DNA of 64,000 nucleotides from Ruegeria sp. R13_0 (GTDB lineage: Bacteria > Pseudomonadota > Alphaproteobacteria > Rhodobacterales > Rhodobacteraceae): the NCBI RefSeq assembly GCF_017743995.1, contig NZ_JAGHRB010000005.1:186001-250000 (forward strand). Reading direction: 5' to 3'. A program made the translations under genes and the position numbers. Shown piece after piece: positions 1 to 8,655 of the stretch (positions are counted from its first letter, which is position 1; every line of letters begins with the position of its first letter). Below the pieces are notes generated by a model. The model ran no database searches. It was not told the DNA's origin and saw only the letters and a list, made by a program, of their open reading frames with translations.

Positions 1-373
1 GATCGACGTCTGATGCGGGTGCCATCTCACCGCGCCCATAGCCGCCGACCGCCAGAACAGCGATGCGTTCCCCCTGCGTCGGGGTGGCCAGAGGGTGCAG
101 ATGCTCGCTGGCGACCCGCATCGCAGTACCGACCAGACAATCCGTGAGGTAGGTATAGGACCGGGTCAGAGGGCGCGCGTCAAAGGGCTGGGCGGCAAAG
201 GCCTCGGCAATGGCGGCGCGCCCGGCCTTTTGCGCCTCACGCAGAATACGCACCGTTTCGGCGCGCAGCGCGGAGTTGTCAGTGCCCGCCTCGAACGCCG
301 CAGCAAGCTGAGCGTCAACGCGGGCGCTGTCGAAAATATCTTCGGGTGGGCAGATAAGTGAGTTTTCAGGCAC
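1..373 (-). CDS. glnD: [Protein-PII] uridylyltransferase, N-terminal part (runs off left edge)
   Basis: GlnD senses glutamine and uridylylates or de-uridylylates PII proteins in nitrogen control. Only the first 124 residues are in the window. The minus strand reads MPENSLICPPEDIFD at the start and AVGGYGRGEMAPASDVD at residues 108-124, the GG-x-G-x-G...SD-x-D nucleotidyltransferase signature of the GlnD family. The start is placed at a GTG at 373; no ATG is near and no strong Shine-Dalgarno is seen, so the exact start is uncertain. It lies about 20 bp downstream of the LpoA-like gene on the same strand. Confidence 0.88.
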   Translation of the reverse strand, partial: MPENSLICPPEDIFDSARVDAQLAAAFEAGTDNSALRAETVRILREAQKAGRAAIAEAFAAQPFDARPLTRSYTYLTDCLVGTAMRVASEHLHPLATPTQGERIAVLAVGGYGRGEMAPASDVD

Positions 374-392
374 TGCGGTCAGGTGAGGCTGG

Positions 393-1565
393 TCAGAAAC
401 CGGCCCCTGAGAAGCTTTGAGGGGCAGGGTCAATCACAACAACCTGTTTGTTCTGGATCGTGGCAACCGCCAGACCGCGTTCATTGGTACCGTCCGAGCG
501 CAGGCGGAAGATGCCGCCAACGCCCTGAAAACCGGCATTCTGAGTCAGCGCAGCCCCAGTCAGAGCGTTCGATTTGCTCTGGCTGACAAGCGTTCCGATC
601 GTCGCGATGCCGTCATAGGCAAGCCCGCTGAAAGGATGCGGTGCCTCGCCATAGGTTGCGTTATAGCGCTGGCGATAGCCTTGCGCCTTGACCGGATCTG
701 GCAGGGCGAACCAGCCCCCCTGAACGCCCGGCAGTTCCAGCGTCTGTGCCGGGATATCCCACCGAGTTAGGCCGATGAACTGGGTTGTCGACGGCGACAC
801 ACCGGCCTCGGGCAGAAGTTGCGTAAACAACGGCAGCGCCCCGGCAGTCGTCGCGGTCAGAAAGATCGAATCCGCGCCGGATGAATCCACAGCCGCCTTT
901 ACCGAGGGCACCACGTTTATCACGCCTTGCTGCGAACGGTTATAGCCGATCGAGCCTGCATTCGTTACTCGACTATTTGCCAAAGCGGTTGAAATTGCGG
1001 ATTGTCCTACTTGTCCGGCCGCATCGTTGCTATGAACGATTACGGTCCCGGTCTTACCCTGGCGCCCGGCATAGTTGACTAGGCGATTGGCCGTATTCTC
1101 AAATGTATAGCCTAGGACAAATACATTGCCTCCTGCGATGTTGGCGTTGTTCGAGAAGGACAACACATTGACGTTTTTGTCGAGCACCGCGAGGCCTGCG
1201 GCGTTGGCAGCCTGAGAATAGAATGGACCAATTATAATCTTGGCCCCATCGGCAACAGCTTGCTGTGCCGCTGCTGAAGCATTACTCGCATTGCCCGCCG
1301 TATCATAGACGCGCAAGTCAATCTGGGCGTTCGGCAGGTCCGACATCGCCAGACGTGCTGCATTTTCAAGGCTTTGCGCCAGCGCCGCGTCGCCGGACTG
1401 GCCCGATCCGCGCGGAACCAGAAGCGCAACGGGCACCGGTTCCGAGGTGTTGATCGAGGGGCCTCCGCCGACGCCAGTGGTTTCACATGCGGTCAGAAAA
1501 ACGGCAGTGGTCAGGGCAATCGTGGTTTTGGCCAACTTGCTTACGGACTTGCAAACGGTAAACAT
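393..1565 (-). CDS. Penicillin-binding protein activator (LpoA-like lipoprotein)
   Basis: A 390-residue lipoprotein. The N-terminus has a hydrophobic stretch followed by the lipobox LTAC near residue 27, so it should be lipidated and held in the envelope. The rest (VPVALLVPRGSG..., AVADGAKIIIGPFYS...) is the periplasmic-binding-protein fold of the LpoA/YraM family (COG3107), which in E. coli stimulates PBP1A. It sits head to head with rsmI, as lpoA (yraM) does near rsmI and yraN in many proteobacteria. The family is clear; activation of a specific PBP here is inference. Confidence 0.85.
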   Translation of the reverse strand: MFTVCKSVSKLAKTTIALTTAVFLTACETTGVGGGPSINTSEPVPVALLVPRGSGQSGDAALAQSLENAARLAMSDLPNAQIDLRVYDTAGNASNASAAAQQAVADGAKIIIGPFYSQAANAAGLAVLDKNVNVLSFSNNANIAGGNVFVLGYTFENTANRLVNYAGRQGKTGTVIVHSNDAAGQVGQSAISTALANSRVTNAGSIGYNRSQQGVINVVPSVKAAVDSSGADSIFLTATTAGALPLFTQLLPEAGVSPSTTQFIGLTRWDIPAQTLELPGVQGGWFALPDPVKAQGYRQRYNATYGEAPHPFSGLAYDGIATIGTLVSQSKSNALTGAALTQNAGFQGVGGIFRLRSDGTNERGLAVATIQNKQVVVIDPAPQSFSGAGF

Positions 1566-1653
1566 CTAAAAGAAAACTCCCTGATCCGGCGGCTTGCGAC
1601 GCTGTTGTTCTATCGAGCCGCGATAATAAACGTCACGCTGTGAGGGTCCAGCT

Positions 1654-2511
1654 TTGAATTTCCAAAACATAAGTTTGGCTGCGGGCCTGTATTTTGTTGC
1701 CACTCCGATCGGTACGGCGCGCGATATTACGCTCAGAGCGTTGGATGTGCTGGCCTCGGCTGACATGATCGCAGCGGAAGACACCCGCAGTTTGCGTCGG
1801 TTGATGGAAATCCACGGTATCCCCTTGGGCGGACGTCGCATTCAGGCCTATCACGACCACAGCGGAGCAGGCGCGCGCGGCAAGATCATGGATGCTTTGG
1901 CGGCAGGGCAATCCGTTGCCTATGCGTCCGAGGCCGGTATGCCGCTGATCGCCGATCCGGGCTACGATTTAGGGCGGCAGGCGGCCGAGGCCGGGCACAC
2001 CGTCACTTGCGCTCCGGGCCCGTCCGCCGCGCTGACGGCGCTGACGCTGGCGGGTCTGCCAACGGATGCGTTCTTTTTCGCGGGTTTTTTGCCAAATGCG
2101 TCTGGCGCTCGTCGCAGCCGAATCGAGGCGTTGCGGGATATTCCCGGAACGCTGGTGTTCTACGAATCACCCAAGCGCGTAGCGGGTTGCCTGTCAGATC
2201 TGTCCGACATCCTGGGCGCCGACCGGCAGGCGTCTTTGTGCCGCGAGCTAACGAAGAAGTTTGAGGAAGTCCGACGTGGCTCTTTGCAAGACCTAGCAGA
2301 GGCTTACCAAGACCAAAACCCCAAGGGTGAGGTCGTTCTGCTGGTTGATCGCAGCCATTCGCCAAGCGTTAACGAATCTGACGTAGAAGAGGCTTTGAAA
2401 CAGGCCTTGCAAACCCATTCGGTTCGGGATGCGGCGGATTTGGTGTCAAAGATGTATGACCTTCCACGACGCCCCATTTACCAGCAGGCCCTCAAACTGG
2501 GAAAGGGATGA
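1654..2511 (+). CDS. rsmI: 16S rRNA (cytidine(1402)-2'-O)-methyltransferase
   Basis: SAM-dependent enzyme that 2'-O-methylates C1402 in the decoding centre of 16S rRNA. The 285-residue protein has the tetrapyrrole-methylase fold markers LYFVATPIGTARDITLRAL, AAEDTRSLRRLM and the proline-rich ADPGYDL segment. The usual SDAGTP motif is SEAGMP here. The start is a TTG at 1654 with GAGGG about 8 bases upstream; no ATG is available before the fold begins, so the TTG is accepted. The next gene starts two bases after its stop, suggesting one transcript with the YraN gene. Confidence 0.93.
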   Translation: MNFQNISLAAGLYFVATPIGTARDITLRALDVLASADMIAAEDTRSLRRLMEIHGIPLGGRRIQAYHDHSGAGARGKIMDALAAGQSVAYASEAGMPLIADPGYDLGRQAAEAGHTVTCAPGPSAALTALTLAGLPTDAFFFAGFLPNASGARRSRIEALRDIPGTLVFYESPKRVAGCLSDLSDILGADRQASLCRELTKKFEEVRRGSLQDLAEAYQDQNPKGEVVLLVDRSHSPSVNESDVEEALKQALQTHSVRDAADLVSKMYDLPRRPIYQQALKLGKG

Positions 2512-2512
2512 C

Positions 2513-2884
2513 ATGGCGCAGCGTGCGGTGCGAGGATCGGTATCTTATCATGCGGGGCAATCTGCGGAATTGCGGGTTGCAGCCGACTACGAACGCCGTG
2601 GATTCTCGATTGCTCACAGACGCTGGCACGGTGCAGGGGGTGAGATTGATCTGATCGCGCGGGATGATGAAGGACTGGTATTCATCGAGGTCAAGAAAAG
2701 CACCAGTTTCGACATGGCCGCGGCTCGGATCACCCCACGGCAGACCCAGCGCATCTGTGCATCTGCGGCGCAGTTTCTGGAAAATGAACCGGGCGGGCAA
2801 TTGACGAATGTTCGCTTCGATGCGGCGCTGGTCGATGGCACGGGCGCTGTTCAAATCATCGAAAACGCCTTCGGACCGGCCTAA
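2513..2884 (+). CDS. YraN family (UPF0102) nuclease-like protein
   Basis: A 123-residue protein of the YraN family, which has the restriction-endonuclease-like fold. The core GGEIDLIARDDEGLVFIEVKK (E44, D46, E59, K61) gives the E-x-D...E-x-K active-site pattern of that fold. The frame is open upstream to 2429, but the ATG at 2513 is chosen because it follows the rsmI stop directly, has AAAGGGA in front and gives the family's normal length. rsmI-yraN adjacency is common. The biological role of the family is not settled. Confidence 0.88.
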   Translation: MAQRAVRGSVSYHAGQSAELRVAADYERRGFSIAHRRWHGAGGEIDLIARDDEGLVFIEVKKSTSFDMAAARITPRQTQRICASAAQFLENEPGGQLTNVRFDAALVDGTGAVQIIENAFGPA

Positions 2885-2945
2885 GCCCCATTGAACCCCT
2901 CCGCCAGCTGCGCCATGTATCTGGCGTGAAGTTGAGGGACATGCC

Positions 2946-3878
2946 ATGAAAATCGCCTTTCAAATGGACCCGATCGGGGCCGTGGATATCAATGCCGACA
3001 GCTCTTTCCGCCTCGCGGAAGAGGCGCAGGCCCGCGGGCATGAGCTGTTTTTCTACGGGCCGGATCAATTGGCCTATCAGGAGGGGCGGATCACCGCGCG
3101 GGGACAAGACATGCAGGTTCAGCGCGTTGCCGGAGACCCCGCCGTCCTCGGCCCCGAGCGTGAAGTTGATCTGGCGGAGTTTGACGTGGTGTGGCTGCGT
3201 CAGGACCCGCCTTTCGACATGCATTACATCACCTCGACGCATCTGCTGGATCGGTTGAAAGGTCAGGCGCTGGTGGTCAACGACCCGTTCTGGGTGCGCA
3301 ATTACCCCGAAAAATTGCTGGTTCTGGATTTCCCTGAATTGACCCCTCCGACCACGATCGCGCGGGATTTGCAGACCATCAAGGCCTTCAAGGACAAGCA
3401 TCAGGACATCATCCTCAAACCGCTCTATGGCAATGGTGGCGCAGGTGTGTTCCGGTTGGATGCCAATGACCGCAACCTGACCTCTCTACATGAGTTGTTC
3501 ACAGGGTTCTCGCGCGAGCCGTTGATTGTTCAGAAATTCCTGCCGGATGTGAAGAACGGCGACAAACGTGTGATTCTCGTGGATGGAGAGCCGGTAGGCG
3601 CCATCAACCGCGTCCCGGCCGAAGGTGAGACCCGATCCAACATGCATGTCGGCGGGCGACCCGAAAAGATCGGTTTGACCGAGCGGGATCTCGAAATCTG
3701 CGCGGCCATTGGCCCTCTACTAAAGGAAAAAGGTCAGATTTTTGTCGGGATCGACGTGATCGGAGATTACCTGACCGAGATCAACGTCACCTCCCCCACC
3801 GGCATTCAAGAACTTGAGCGTTTCAACGGTGAGAATATTGCCGAAATGATCTGGCAGGCGATCGAGGCCAAAGTCTAA
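2946..3878 (+). CDS. gshB: Glutathione synthase
   Basis: ATP-grasp ligase that joins gamma-glutamylcysteine and glycine to make glutathione. At 310 residues it has the usual length. Visible family features are the N-terminal [15 protein letters not shown], the flexible glycine-rich ATP loop [12 protein letters not shown], and the metal/product-binding C-terminal segment [15 protein letters not shown]. It is separated from the YraN gene by about 60 bp. The 197 bp after it (3879-4075) show no gene or clear terminator. Confidence 0.96.
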   Translation: MKIAFQMDPIGAVDINADSSFRLAEEAQARGHELFFYGPDQLAYQEGRITARGQDMQVQRVAGDPAVLGPEREVDLAEFDVVWLRQDPPFDMHYITSTHLLDRLKGQALVVNDPFWVRNYPEKLLVLDFPELTPPTTIARDLQTIKAFKDKHQDIILKPLYGNGGAGVFRLDANDRNLTSLHELFTGFSREPLIVQKFLPDVKNGDKRVILVDGEPVGAINRVPAEGETRSNMHVGGRPEKIGLTERDLEICAAIGPLLKEKGQIFVGIDVIGDYLTEINVTSPTGIQELERFNGENIAEMIWQAIEAKV

Positions 3879-4075
3879 GCGCAACAGGCTTGGGGCAACG
3901 CCTAGGTGTTCGGTGCGGTCCGGTCACTGGAATGCACGGTCGCACTGAAGGCCCAGTTCCTCGCTTGACCATGGCGCAAGCGGTAAGCTGTCGGACTTAT
4001 CTTGGGCGAAGGGCAATGGTCAGTTTCGCCGAAGTTTGTATCCCAATCGGTCTCGCAACACACTGAGGCGAACAT

Positions 4076-5590
4076 CTAAGCCATCACCCGTGCGCTGATC
4101 CGAAAACTCAGCGCTTCGGCCACGTGCGGTCGCCGGATATCAGCGGAACTATTCAGGTCGGCTATGGTTCGCGCGACCCGTAGGATGCGGTGAAAGGCGC
4201 GCGCTGACAGGCCGAACCGGTCGGCGGCCTTGAGCAGAAGCTCTTTGCCCTCGGCATCCGGGGCGGCAACCTCTTCCAGCAATTTGCCTTCGATATCAGC
4301 GTTTTGGCGTACGCCCTCGTGACCTTCAAACCGAGCGCTCTGAACGGCACGTGCCTGCTCCACACGCGCAGCCACGGTGGCCGAACTGTCGCCAGAGGGT
4401 GGCAGATCCAAATCAGTGAAGGCGACCGGAGGCACTTCGATGCGCATATCGAACCTGTCCATCAAAGGGCCGGAGATGCGGTTCAGGTAGTCTTCGCCAC
4501 AGCCCGGTGCGCGGGAGCAAGCGCGGGACGGGTCGGTCAGGTAACCGCATTTGCACGGGTTGGCTGCCGCGACCAGCATGAAACGGCAAGGGTATTTCAC
4601 ATGGGCGTTGGCGCGGGCAACCATGACCTCTCCGGTTTCGATCGGTTGGCGTAGGGTCTCCAAAACGGTGCGGGGAAATTCAGGAAACTCATCCATGAAC
4701 AGGACCCCGTTGTGGGCCAAAGAGATCTCTCCGGGTTTTGCTCCGCGTCCGCCGCCGACAATTGCCGCCATCGAGGCGGTGTGATGCGGTTCGCGAAAGG
4801 GCCGCGTCCGGTTGATGCCGCCTTCGTCCAATAGTCCGCAGAGGGATTGGATCATCGATGTTTCCAGCGCCTCGACCGGGGTCAAAGGTGGCAGGATGCC
4901 GGGCAGGCGCGCTGCGAGCATGGATTTGCCCGATCCCGGCGTGCCAATCATGATCAGGTGGTGCCGTCCCGCCGCTGCGATCTCTAGCGCGCGTTTGGCG
5001 CGTTCCTGTCCTTTGACGTCGCGCAGATCGCGGGTGTTGGAGGACAGGCTGACCTCGCCCGGTATGGCCGCTGCCAATGGGGCCTGACCCGAAAAATGGC
5101 GCACCACGTCGCCCAAAGAACCGGCCCCGATGACCTGAGTGGCGTCTACCCATGCAGCCTCGGCGCTTGAGGCGCGGGGGCAGAGCAGGGCGCGATCCTC
5201 GGCCGCCGCTGTCATGGCGGCGGGCAAAGCACCCACGACCGGAACCAGCGATCCGTCCAAGGATAATTCGCCTAACGCAACAGTGCCCTCGGCCGCGTCT
5301 GCCGGGATGATCTCCAAAGCGGACAGGAGGGCGACGGCGATGGGAAGGTCGAAATGGCTGCCCTCCTTGGGTAGGTCGGCGGGGGACAAGTTGATGGTGA
5401 TGCGTTTTGACGGCAAGGCGATGGCCATGGAACCAAGCGCGCTGCGCACCCGATCGCGAGCTTCGGATACCGCCTTGTCCGGCAGACCTACGATTGAAAA
5501 GGCGGGTAGGCCCGGTGAGACGGCGCATTGCACCTCGACCGGGCGGGCATCAACCCCTTGAAACGCAACCGTGTGAGCGCGGGCAACCAT
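4076..5590 (-). CDS. comM: YifB/ComM family Mg-chelatase-like AAA+ ATPase
   Basis: A 504-residue ComM protein, in other bacteria a hexameric helicase that promotes branch migration during integration of transformed DNA. Order of domains: an N-terminal Lon-protease-like fold (about 1-170), an AAA+ core with Walker A GTPGSGKS at 216-223 and MDEFPEF as Walker B region, a cysteine cluster CKCGYLTDPSRACSRAPGC and a C-terminal Mg-chelatase segment. In Rhodobacter capsulatus comM-type competence genes take part in gene-transfer-agent DNA uptake and fall under CtrA. Two CtrA-like half-sites lie upstream here. Confidence 0.93.
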   Translation of the reverse strand: MVARAHTVAFQGVDARPVEVQCAVSPGLPAFSIVGLPDKAVSEARDRVRSALGSMAIALPSKRITINLSPADLPKEGSHFDLPIAVALLSALEIIPADAAEGTVALGELSLDGSLVPVVGALPAAMTAAAEDRALLCPRASSAEAAWVDATQVIGAGSLGDVVRHFSGQAPLAAAIPGEVSLSSNTRDLRDVKGQERAKRALEIAAAGRHHLIMIGTPGSGKSMLAARLPGILPPLTPVEALETSMIQSLCGLLDEGGINRTRPFREPHHTASMAAIVGGGRGAKPGEISLAHNGVLFMDEFPEFPRTVLETLRQPIETGEVMVARANAHVKYPCRFMLVAAANPCKCGYLTDPSRACSRAPGCGEDYLNRISGPLMDRFDMRIEVPPVAFTDLDLPPSGDSSATVAARVEQARAVQSARFEGHEGVRQNADIEGKLLEEVAAPDAEGKELLLKAADRFGLSARAFHRILRVARTIADLNSSADIRRPHVAEALSFRISARVMA

Positions 5591-5606
5591 GGCAATCCTG
5601 TTCTTG

Positions 5607-5652
5607 GTTAACAGGACGTTGCTGCCATGGCGGCGGTTTAGGAATGGTTAAC
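5607..5652 (-). promoter_or_regulatory. Two CtrA-like half-sites upstream of comM
   Basis: On the minus strand GTTAACCAAG (core 5607-5612) and GTTAACCATT (core 5647-5652) occur 40 bp apart, 17 and 57 bp before the comM start codon. The second contains TTAACCAT, the classic CtrA half-site, and continues CCTAAA, close to the TTAA-N7-TTAA full site. The distal site overlaps the last codons and stop of the upstream GST gene. Confidence 0.45.
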
Positions 5653-6522
5653 GGCTGTGCGCATTGCGGTGAATTTGGGCCATGCGCCCGGGTCGGCGAC
5701 TGTTTTGTCGCGGCAAAACGTGTTGCAGAACCCCCAGCGCTGGCCGTCGAGGTCGAGGAAATCGGTGACCGGGTCGCCGGAATACGGGCAGTGCGCGTTG
5801 ACCGAGGGGCCGTCGTCGGCGGGTCGTGCCTTGGACGGTTCTCCAACAGGCCAGTGGGCCCAAGGGGAATATTCCGGGTAGGGGTACGGATTGTATTGAA
5901 CGGTCTGCCCCATCGCGCGCCATTGTCGGACCGATGTGTCTGACAGCAAGCTCAGGCAATAGCTGCGATTTTCGGCTGAAACTGGCAGATCATATCCAAT
6001 GATCCGAGCCGCGACAGGGGTATAGAAGACATCGGCCAGCGAGTAGGCTCCGAATAACGGACCCTCCGACGCGCCCGAGATCGCCCGAGCATGCGCCCAA
6101 AGCGTCTCAATCCGGGAGAGGTCTTTCAAAGTGTCGGCCGACGGCTGAAAACCCTTCCAAACATGCGCCAACTGCATCGGGCATTCCCCGCGCAGTGCGG
6201 TAAAACCCGCGACCATTTCGGCGCAAAGCCAACGGGCGGTTGCGCGCGCGGTTGGGTCTGATGGCCAAAGGTCAGCTGCGGGGTGGCGTTCAGCCAATGT
6301 CTCGGCCATCGCGAGGCTTTCGCCCACAACCGTACCATTGGGCAGACGCAGAGCAGGGACCAGACGTGCCGGGGCGAGCGATTCCAAATCCGCGGCCATG
6401 GTGCCGGAATAAAGGCCAACCAAGTGGCTGCGATAGGGCAGGCCGAACTTCTCGAGCATCAACCAGCCGCGCATGGACCAGCTGGAAAACAGGCGGTCAC
6501 CGATAAAGAGATCATAGGTCAT
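5638..6522 (-). CDS. Glutathione S-transferase fused to a YHS-like metal-binding tail
   Basis: A 294-residue protein. The N-terminal half reads MTYDLFIGDRLFSSWSMRGW then NGTVVGESLAMAETL, a thioredoxin-fold GST domain with an all-helical second half. The last 55 or so residues (HCPYSGDPV...GQRWGFCNTFCRDKTVADPGAW) match the layout of YHS domains: CPYSG, a short beta unit ending FC, then C and ADP. The ATG at 6522 is preferred over an upstream extension to 6687 because the GST fold begins there. Substrate unknown. comM follows on the same strand. Confidence 0.8.
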   Translation of the reverse strand: MTYDLFIGDRLFSSWSMRGWLMLEKFGLPYRSHLVGLYSGTMAADLESLAPARLVPALRLPNGTVVGESLAMAETLAERHPAADLWPSDPTARATARWLCAEMVAGFTALRGECPMQLAHVWKGFQPSADTLKDLSRIETLWAHARAISGASEGPLFGAYSLADVFYTPVAARIIGYDLPVSAENRSYCLSLLSDTSVRQWRAMGQTVQYNPYPYPEYSPWAHWPVGEPSKARPADDGPSVNAHCPYSGDPVTDFLDLDGQRWGFCNTFCRDKTVADPGAWPKFTAMRTAVNHS

Positions 6523-6580
6523 GATCAAAGGATGACGGAGCGGGAAGCGCTCGTAAATCAGTGATTTGTGACCTGCCGGA

Positions 6581-7159
6581 TCACGGAAGATGATTGATGG
6601 CGTCGACGGACCATTCGCCCGCGTGATGGGCGATCTGGGTGACCGACAGGTTGTCGATCCGGTGTGAAAACGCCTGTTGCGCTTCAATATTCAAAGCGCG
6701 CTGTACTTGCGTCAGGATCACTCCGAAATGGGCAACAATGACCAGGTCCGCGCCCTCATGTGCGGCCATCAGCGCGTCGACGGTTTTGTCGACCCGTGCG
6801 CGGACCTCGTTCCAGCTTTCGCCGTTCGGAGGGCGCACTTCGCCGGGATTGTCCCAATAGGCAAAGGCAAGCTCGGGGTCTTCGGCTTCGATCTCGGCGA
6901 AACCGCGCAGTTCCCAAGTGCCGAAGTTGATCTCACGCAGGTCAGGGTGGTGGGGCAGGCGCAGGCGCTGGCCTTGGATCGCCGTTGCCGTATCCGCCGC
7001 GCGCGACAGATCTGATGAGACGACAAGCGCGTCCGTTGGGATGTGATCGTGCAATCGCTGCAGCGCGGCCAGATCGCTCAGATCGGCGGGCAGATCGGAC
7101 CAGCCGACCATCGTTTTAGCATGGGTAGGACCGTGGCGGACCAGATGCAGACGCGTCAT
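6581..7159 (-). CDS. Histidine phosphatase family protein, probable alpha-ribazole phosphatase
   Basis: A 192-residue phosphoglycerate-mutase-like phosphatase. The catalytic RHG motif is in MTRLHLVRHGPTHAK (His9), with a second arginine and a late histidine in LVIVAHFGVIL. The start codon overlaps the cobU stop by 4 bp, so the two are translationally coupled. That context points to alpha-ribazole-5'-phosphate dephosphorylation in cobalamin nucleotide-loop assembly (CobC role), but the superfamily is broad and the substrate is inferred from the neighbour. Confidence 0.8.
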   Translation of the reverse strand: MTRLHLVRHGPTHAKTMVGWSDLPADLSDLAALQRLHDHIPTDALVVSSDLSRAADTATAIQGQRLRLPHHPDLREINFGTWELRGFAEIEAEDPELAFAYWDNPGEVRPPNGESWNEVRARVDKTVDALMAAHEGADLVIVAHFGVILTQVQRALNIEAQQAFSHRIDNLSVTQIAHHAGEWSVDAINHLP

Positions 7160-7677
7160 GGCAAGTGTCCCTTCAAAACCAGCGGCAGCCCCGCCGTGAC
7201 CTGAATCACCAGGTCCGCCTGTGCTGCTAGCGCGATGTTCAACCGACCCTGCGCTTCACGGAAACGGCGGGCGAGGGCGTTTTCGGGTACGATGCCGTGA
7301 CCAACCTCATTCGAGACGATCACAAGCTGCGCTGGACAGCTGCGCAGGGCGCTCAGCAGTTGGGCTTGGGCCTGGCCCAGATCGTTCTCGGCCAGCAGGT
7401 GATTGGTCAGCCACATCGTGGCGCAATCAATCAGGCAGGCTTGATCTGCGCTCAGTTCCGCCAAAACCGGGGCAAGGTCCAGCGGCGCCTCGACAGTTTC
7501 CCAGCCGGACCCGCGTTGTTCGATGTGGCGATCGATCTTTTGCTGCATCTCGCCATCAAACACTTGTGATGTTGCAAGGTAGACCCGGTTTTTCCCTGAG
7601 GATACAACCAGTTGTTCAGCATAGGCCGACTTTCCTGATGCAGCCCCACCCAGCACAAAGGTTAAATTGGCGGTCAC
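7156..7677 (-). CDS. cobU: Bifunctional adenosylcobinamide kinase / adenosylcobinamide-phosphate guanylyltransferase
   Basis: CobU phosphorylates adenosylcobinamide and attaches GMP, preparing the nucleotide loop of cobalamin. The 173-residue protein has a P-loop GGAASGKS at residues 10-17 and the downstream VYLATSQVFDGEMQQKIDRH...RGSGWETVEAPLDL block with the histidine that is guanylylated in the family. EVGHGIVPEN and GRLNIALAAQADLVIQVTAGLPLVLKG complete the fold. I saw no cobalamin riboswitch in the short region before it. Confidence 0.95.
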   Translation of the reverse strand: MTANLTFVLGGAASGKSAYAEQLVVSSGKNRVYLATSQVFDGEMQQKIDRHIEQRGSGWETVEAPLDLAPVLAELSADQACLIDCATMWLTNHLLAENDLGQAQAQLLSALRSCPAQLVIVSNEVGHGIVPENALARRFREAQGRLNIALAAQADLVIQVTAGLPLVLKGHLP

Positions 7678-7694
7678 AATTCTTACCTTTCAGG

Positions 7695-7720
7695 TGATCC
7701 ACTTGGTGATGATCTGCGTA
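7695..7720 (+). promoter_or_regulatory. RpoE (ECF) type promoter for rpoH2
   Basis: TGATCC (7695-7700), a 16-bp spacer, and CGTA (7717-7720) resemble the -35 and -10 elements used by the singlet-oxygen sigma factor RpoE of Rhodobacter sphaeroides. rpoH-II is a known RpoE target there. It stands 57 bp before the rpoH2 start codon. Recognition is by eye against the remembered consensus. Confidence 0.55.
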
Positions 7721-7776
7721 TCGACCCTAAGTCGGCAAGGCAAGCCCGGCTGATGCCTGCAAAAAGGGAGAGTTTC

Positions 7777-8655
7777 ATGGCACTGGACAACGCATCCGAT
7801 TTCTCGATGTCCCGCAAAGCGATGAAGGCCGAATTGCTGGACGCGGAAACCGAATTGCAACTGGCCTATGCGTGGCGCGACAATCGCGACGAACAAGCGC
7901 TACACCGACTGATCACTGCCTATATGCGTCTAGCTATTTCGATGGCGGCGAAGTTCAAGCGCTACGGTGCGCCTATGAACGATCTGATCCAAGAGGCCGG
8001 TCTTGGATTGATGAAAGCCGCAGACAAGTTTGACCCGGATCGCGGTGTGCGGTTCTCGACCTACGCAGTGTGGTGGATCAAGGCCAGCATTCAGGATTAC
8101 GTGATGCGTAACTGGTCGATGGTGCGGACCGGTTCGACCTCATCCCAAAAATCTCTGTTCTTCAACATGCGCCGCGTTCAGGCCCGGTTGGAACGTGAAG
8201 CCGCCACCGAGGGGCAAGAGCTGGATCGTCACCAGCTGCACCAGATGATCGCCACGGAAATCGGTGTGCCCTTGCGCGATGTCGAGATGATGGAAGGGCG
8301 TCTCTCCGGCTCGGATTTTTCGCTCAACGCGGTGCAGTCAGCGGATGAAGATGGGCGTGAGTGGATTGATGCGCTGGAAGATGACCGCGAACAAGCCGCC
8401 GAAGCGGTTGAACATCGCCACGACACCGAGCAGCTGCGCGAATGGTTGCTGATGGCGATGCAATCCCTCAATGACCGCGAAAGATTTATCGTGCGTGAAC
8501 GTAAGCTGCGCGAACCGGCCCGGACCCTTGAAAGCTTGGGGAATGAGCTGGGTCTTTCGAAGGAACGCGTACGCCAGCTTGAGGCCGCGGCCTTCACCAA
8601 GATGCGCAAGAACCTTGAAGCCCAATCGCGCGAGGTGCAACACTTCATCGCATGA
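7777..8655 (+). CDS. rpoH2: RNA polymerase sigma-32 factor, RpoH-II type
   Basis: Alternative sigma factor of the heat-shock family. The 292-residue protein has region 2 (DLIQEAGLGLMKAADKFDPD...FSTYAVWWIKASIQDYVMRNW), the RpoH box SQKSLFFNMRR, and region 4 (RTLESLGNELGLSKERVRQLEAAAF). Long insertion-rich middle (DGREWIDALEDDREQAAEAVEHR) and the ChaN neighbour fit the RpoH-II paralogue, which in Rhodobacter serves the singlet-oxygen/oxidative response. The ATG at 7777 has GGGAG in front; the upstream in-frame ATG at 7753 does not. Its stop overlaps the start of chaN. Confidence 0.9.
   Translation: MALDNASDFSMSRKAMKAELLDAETELQLAYAWRDNRDEQALHRLITAYMRLAISMAAKFKRYGAPMNDLIQEAGLGLMKAADKFDPDRGVRFSTYAVWWIKASIQDYVMRNWSMVRTGSTSSQKSLFFNMRRVQARLEREAATEGQELDRHQLHQMIATEIGVPLRDVEMMEGRLSGSDFSLNAVQSADEDGREWIDALEDDREQAAEAVEHRHDTEQLREWLLMAMQSLNDRERFIVRERKLREPARTLESLGNELGLSKERVRQLEAAAFTKMRKNLEAQSREVQHFIA

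Noticed and set aside
6523..6687. 55-residue upstream extension of the GST gene
   Set aside because: The extension is basic and unstructured, overlaps the neighbouring phosphatase gene end, and the GST fold starts at the ATG at 6522.
7678..7776. Cobalamin riboswitch before cobU
   Set aside because: Only 99 bp separate cobU from rpoH2 and no B12-box-like element was seen.
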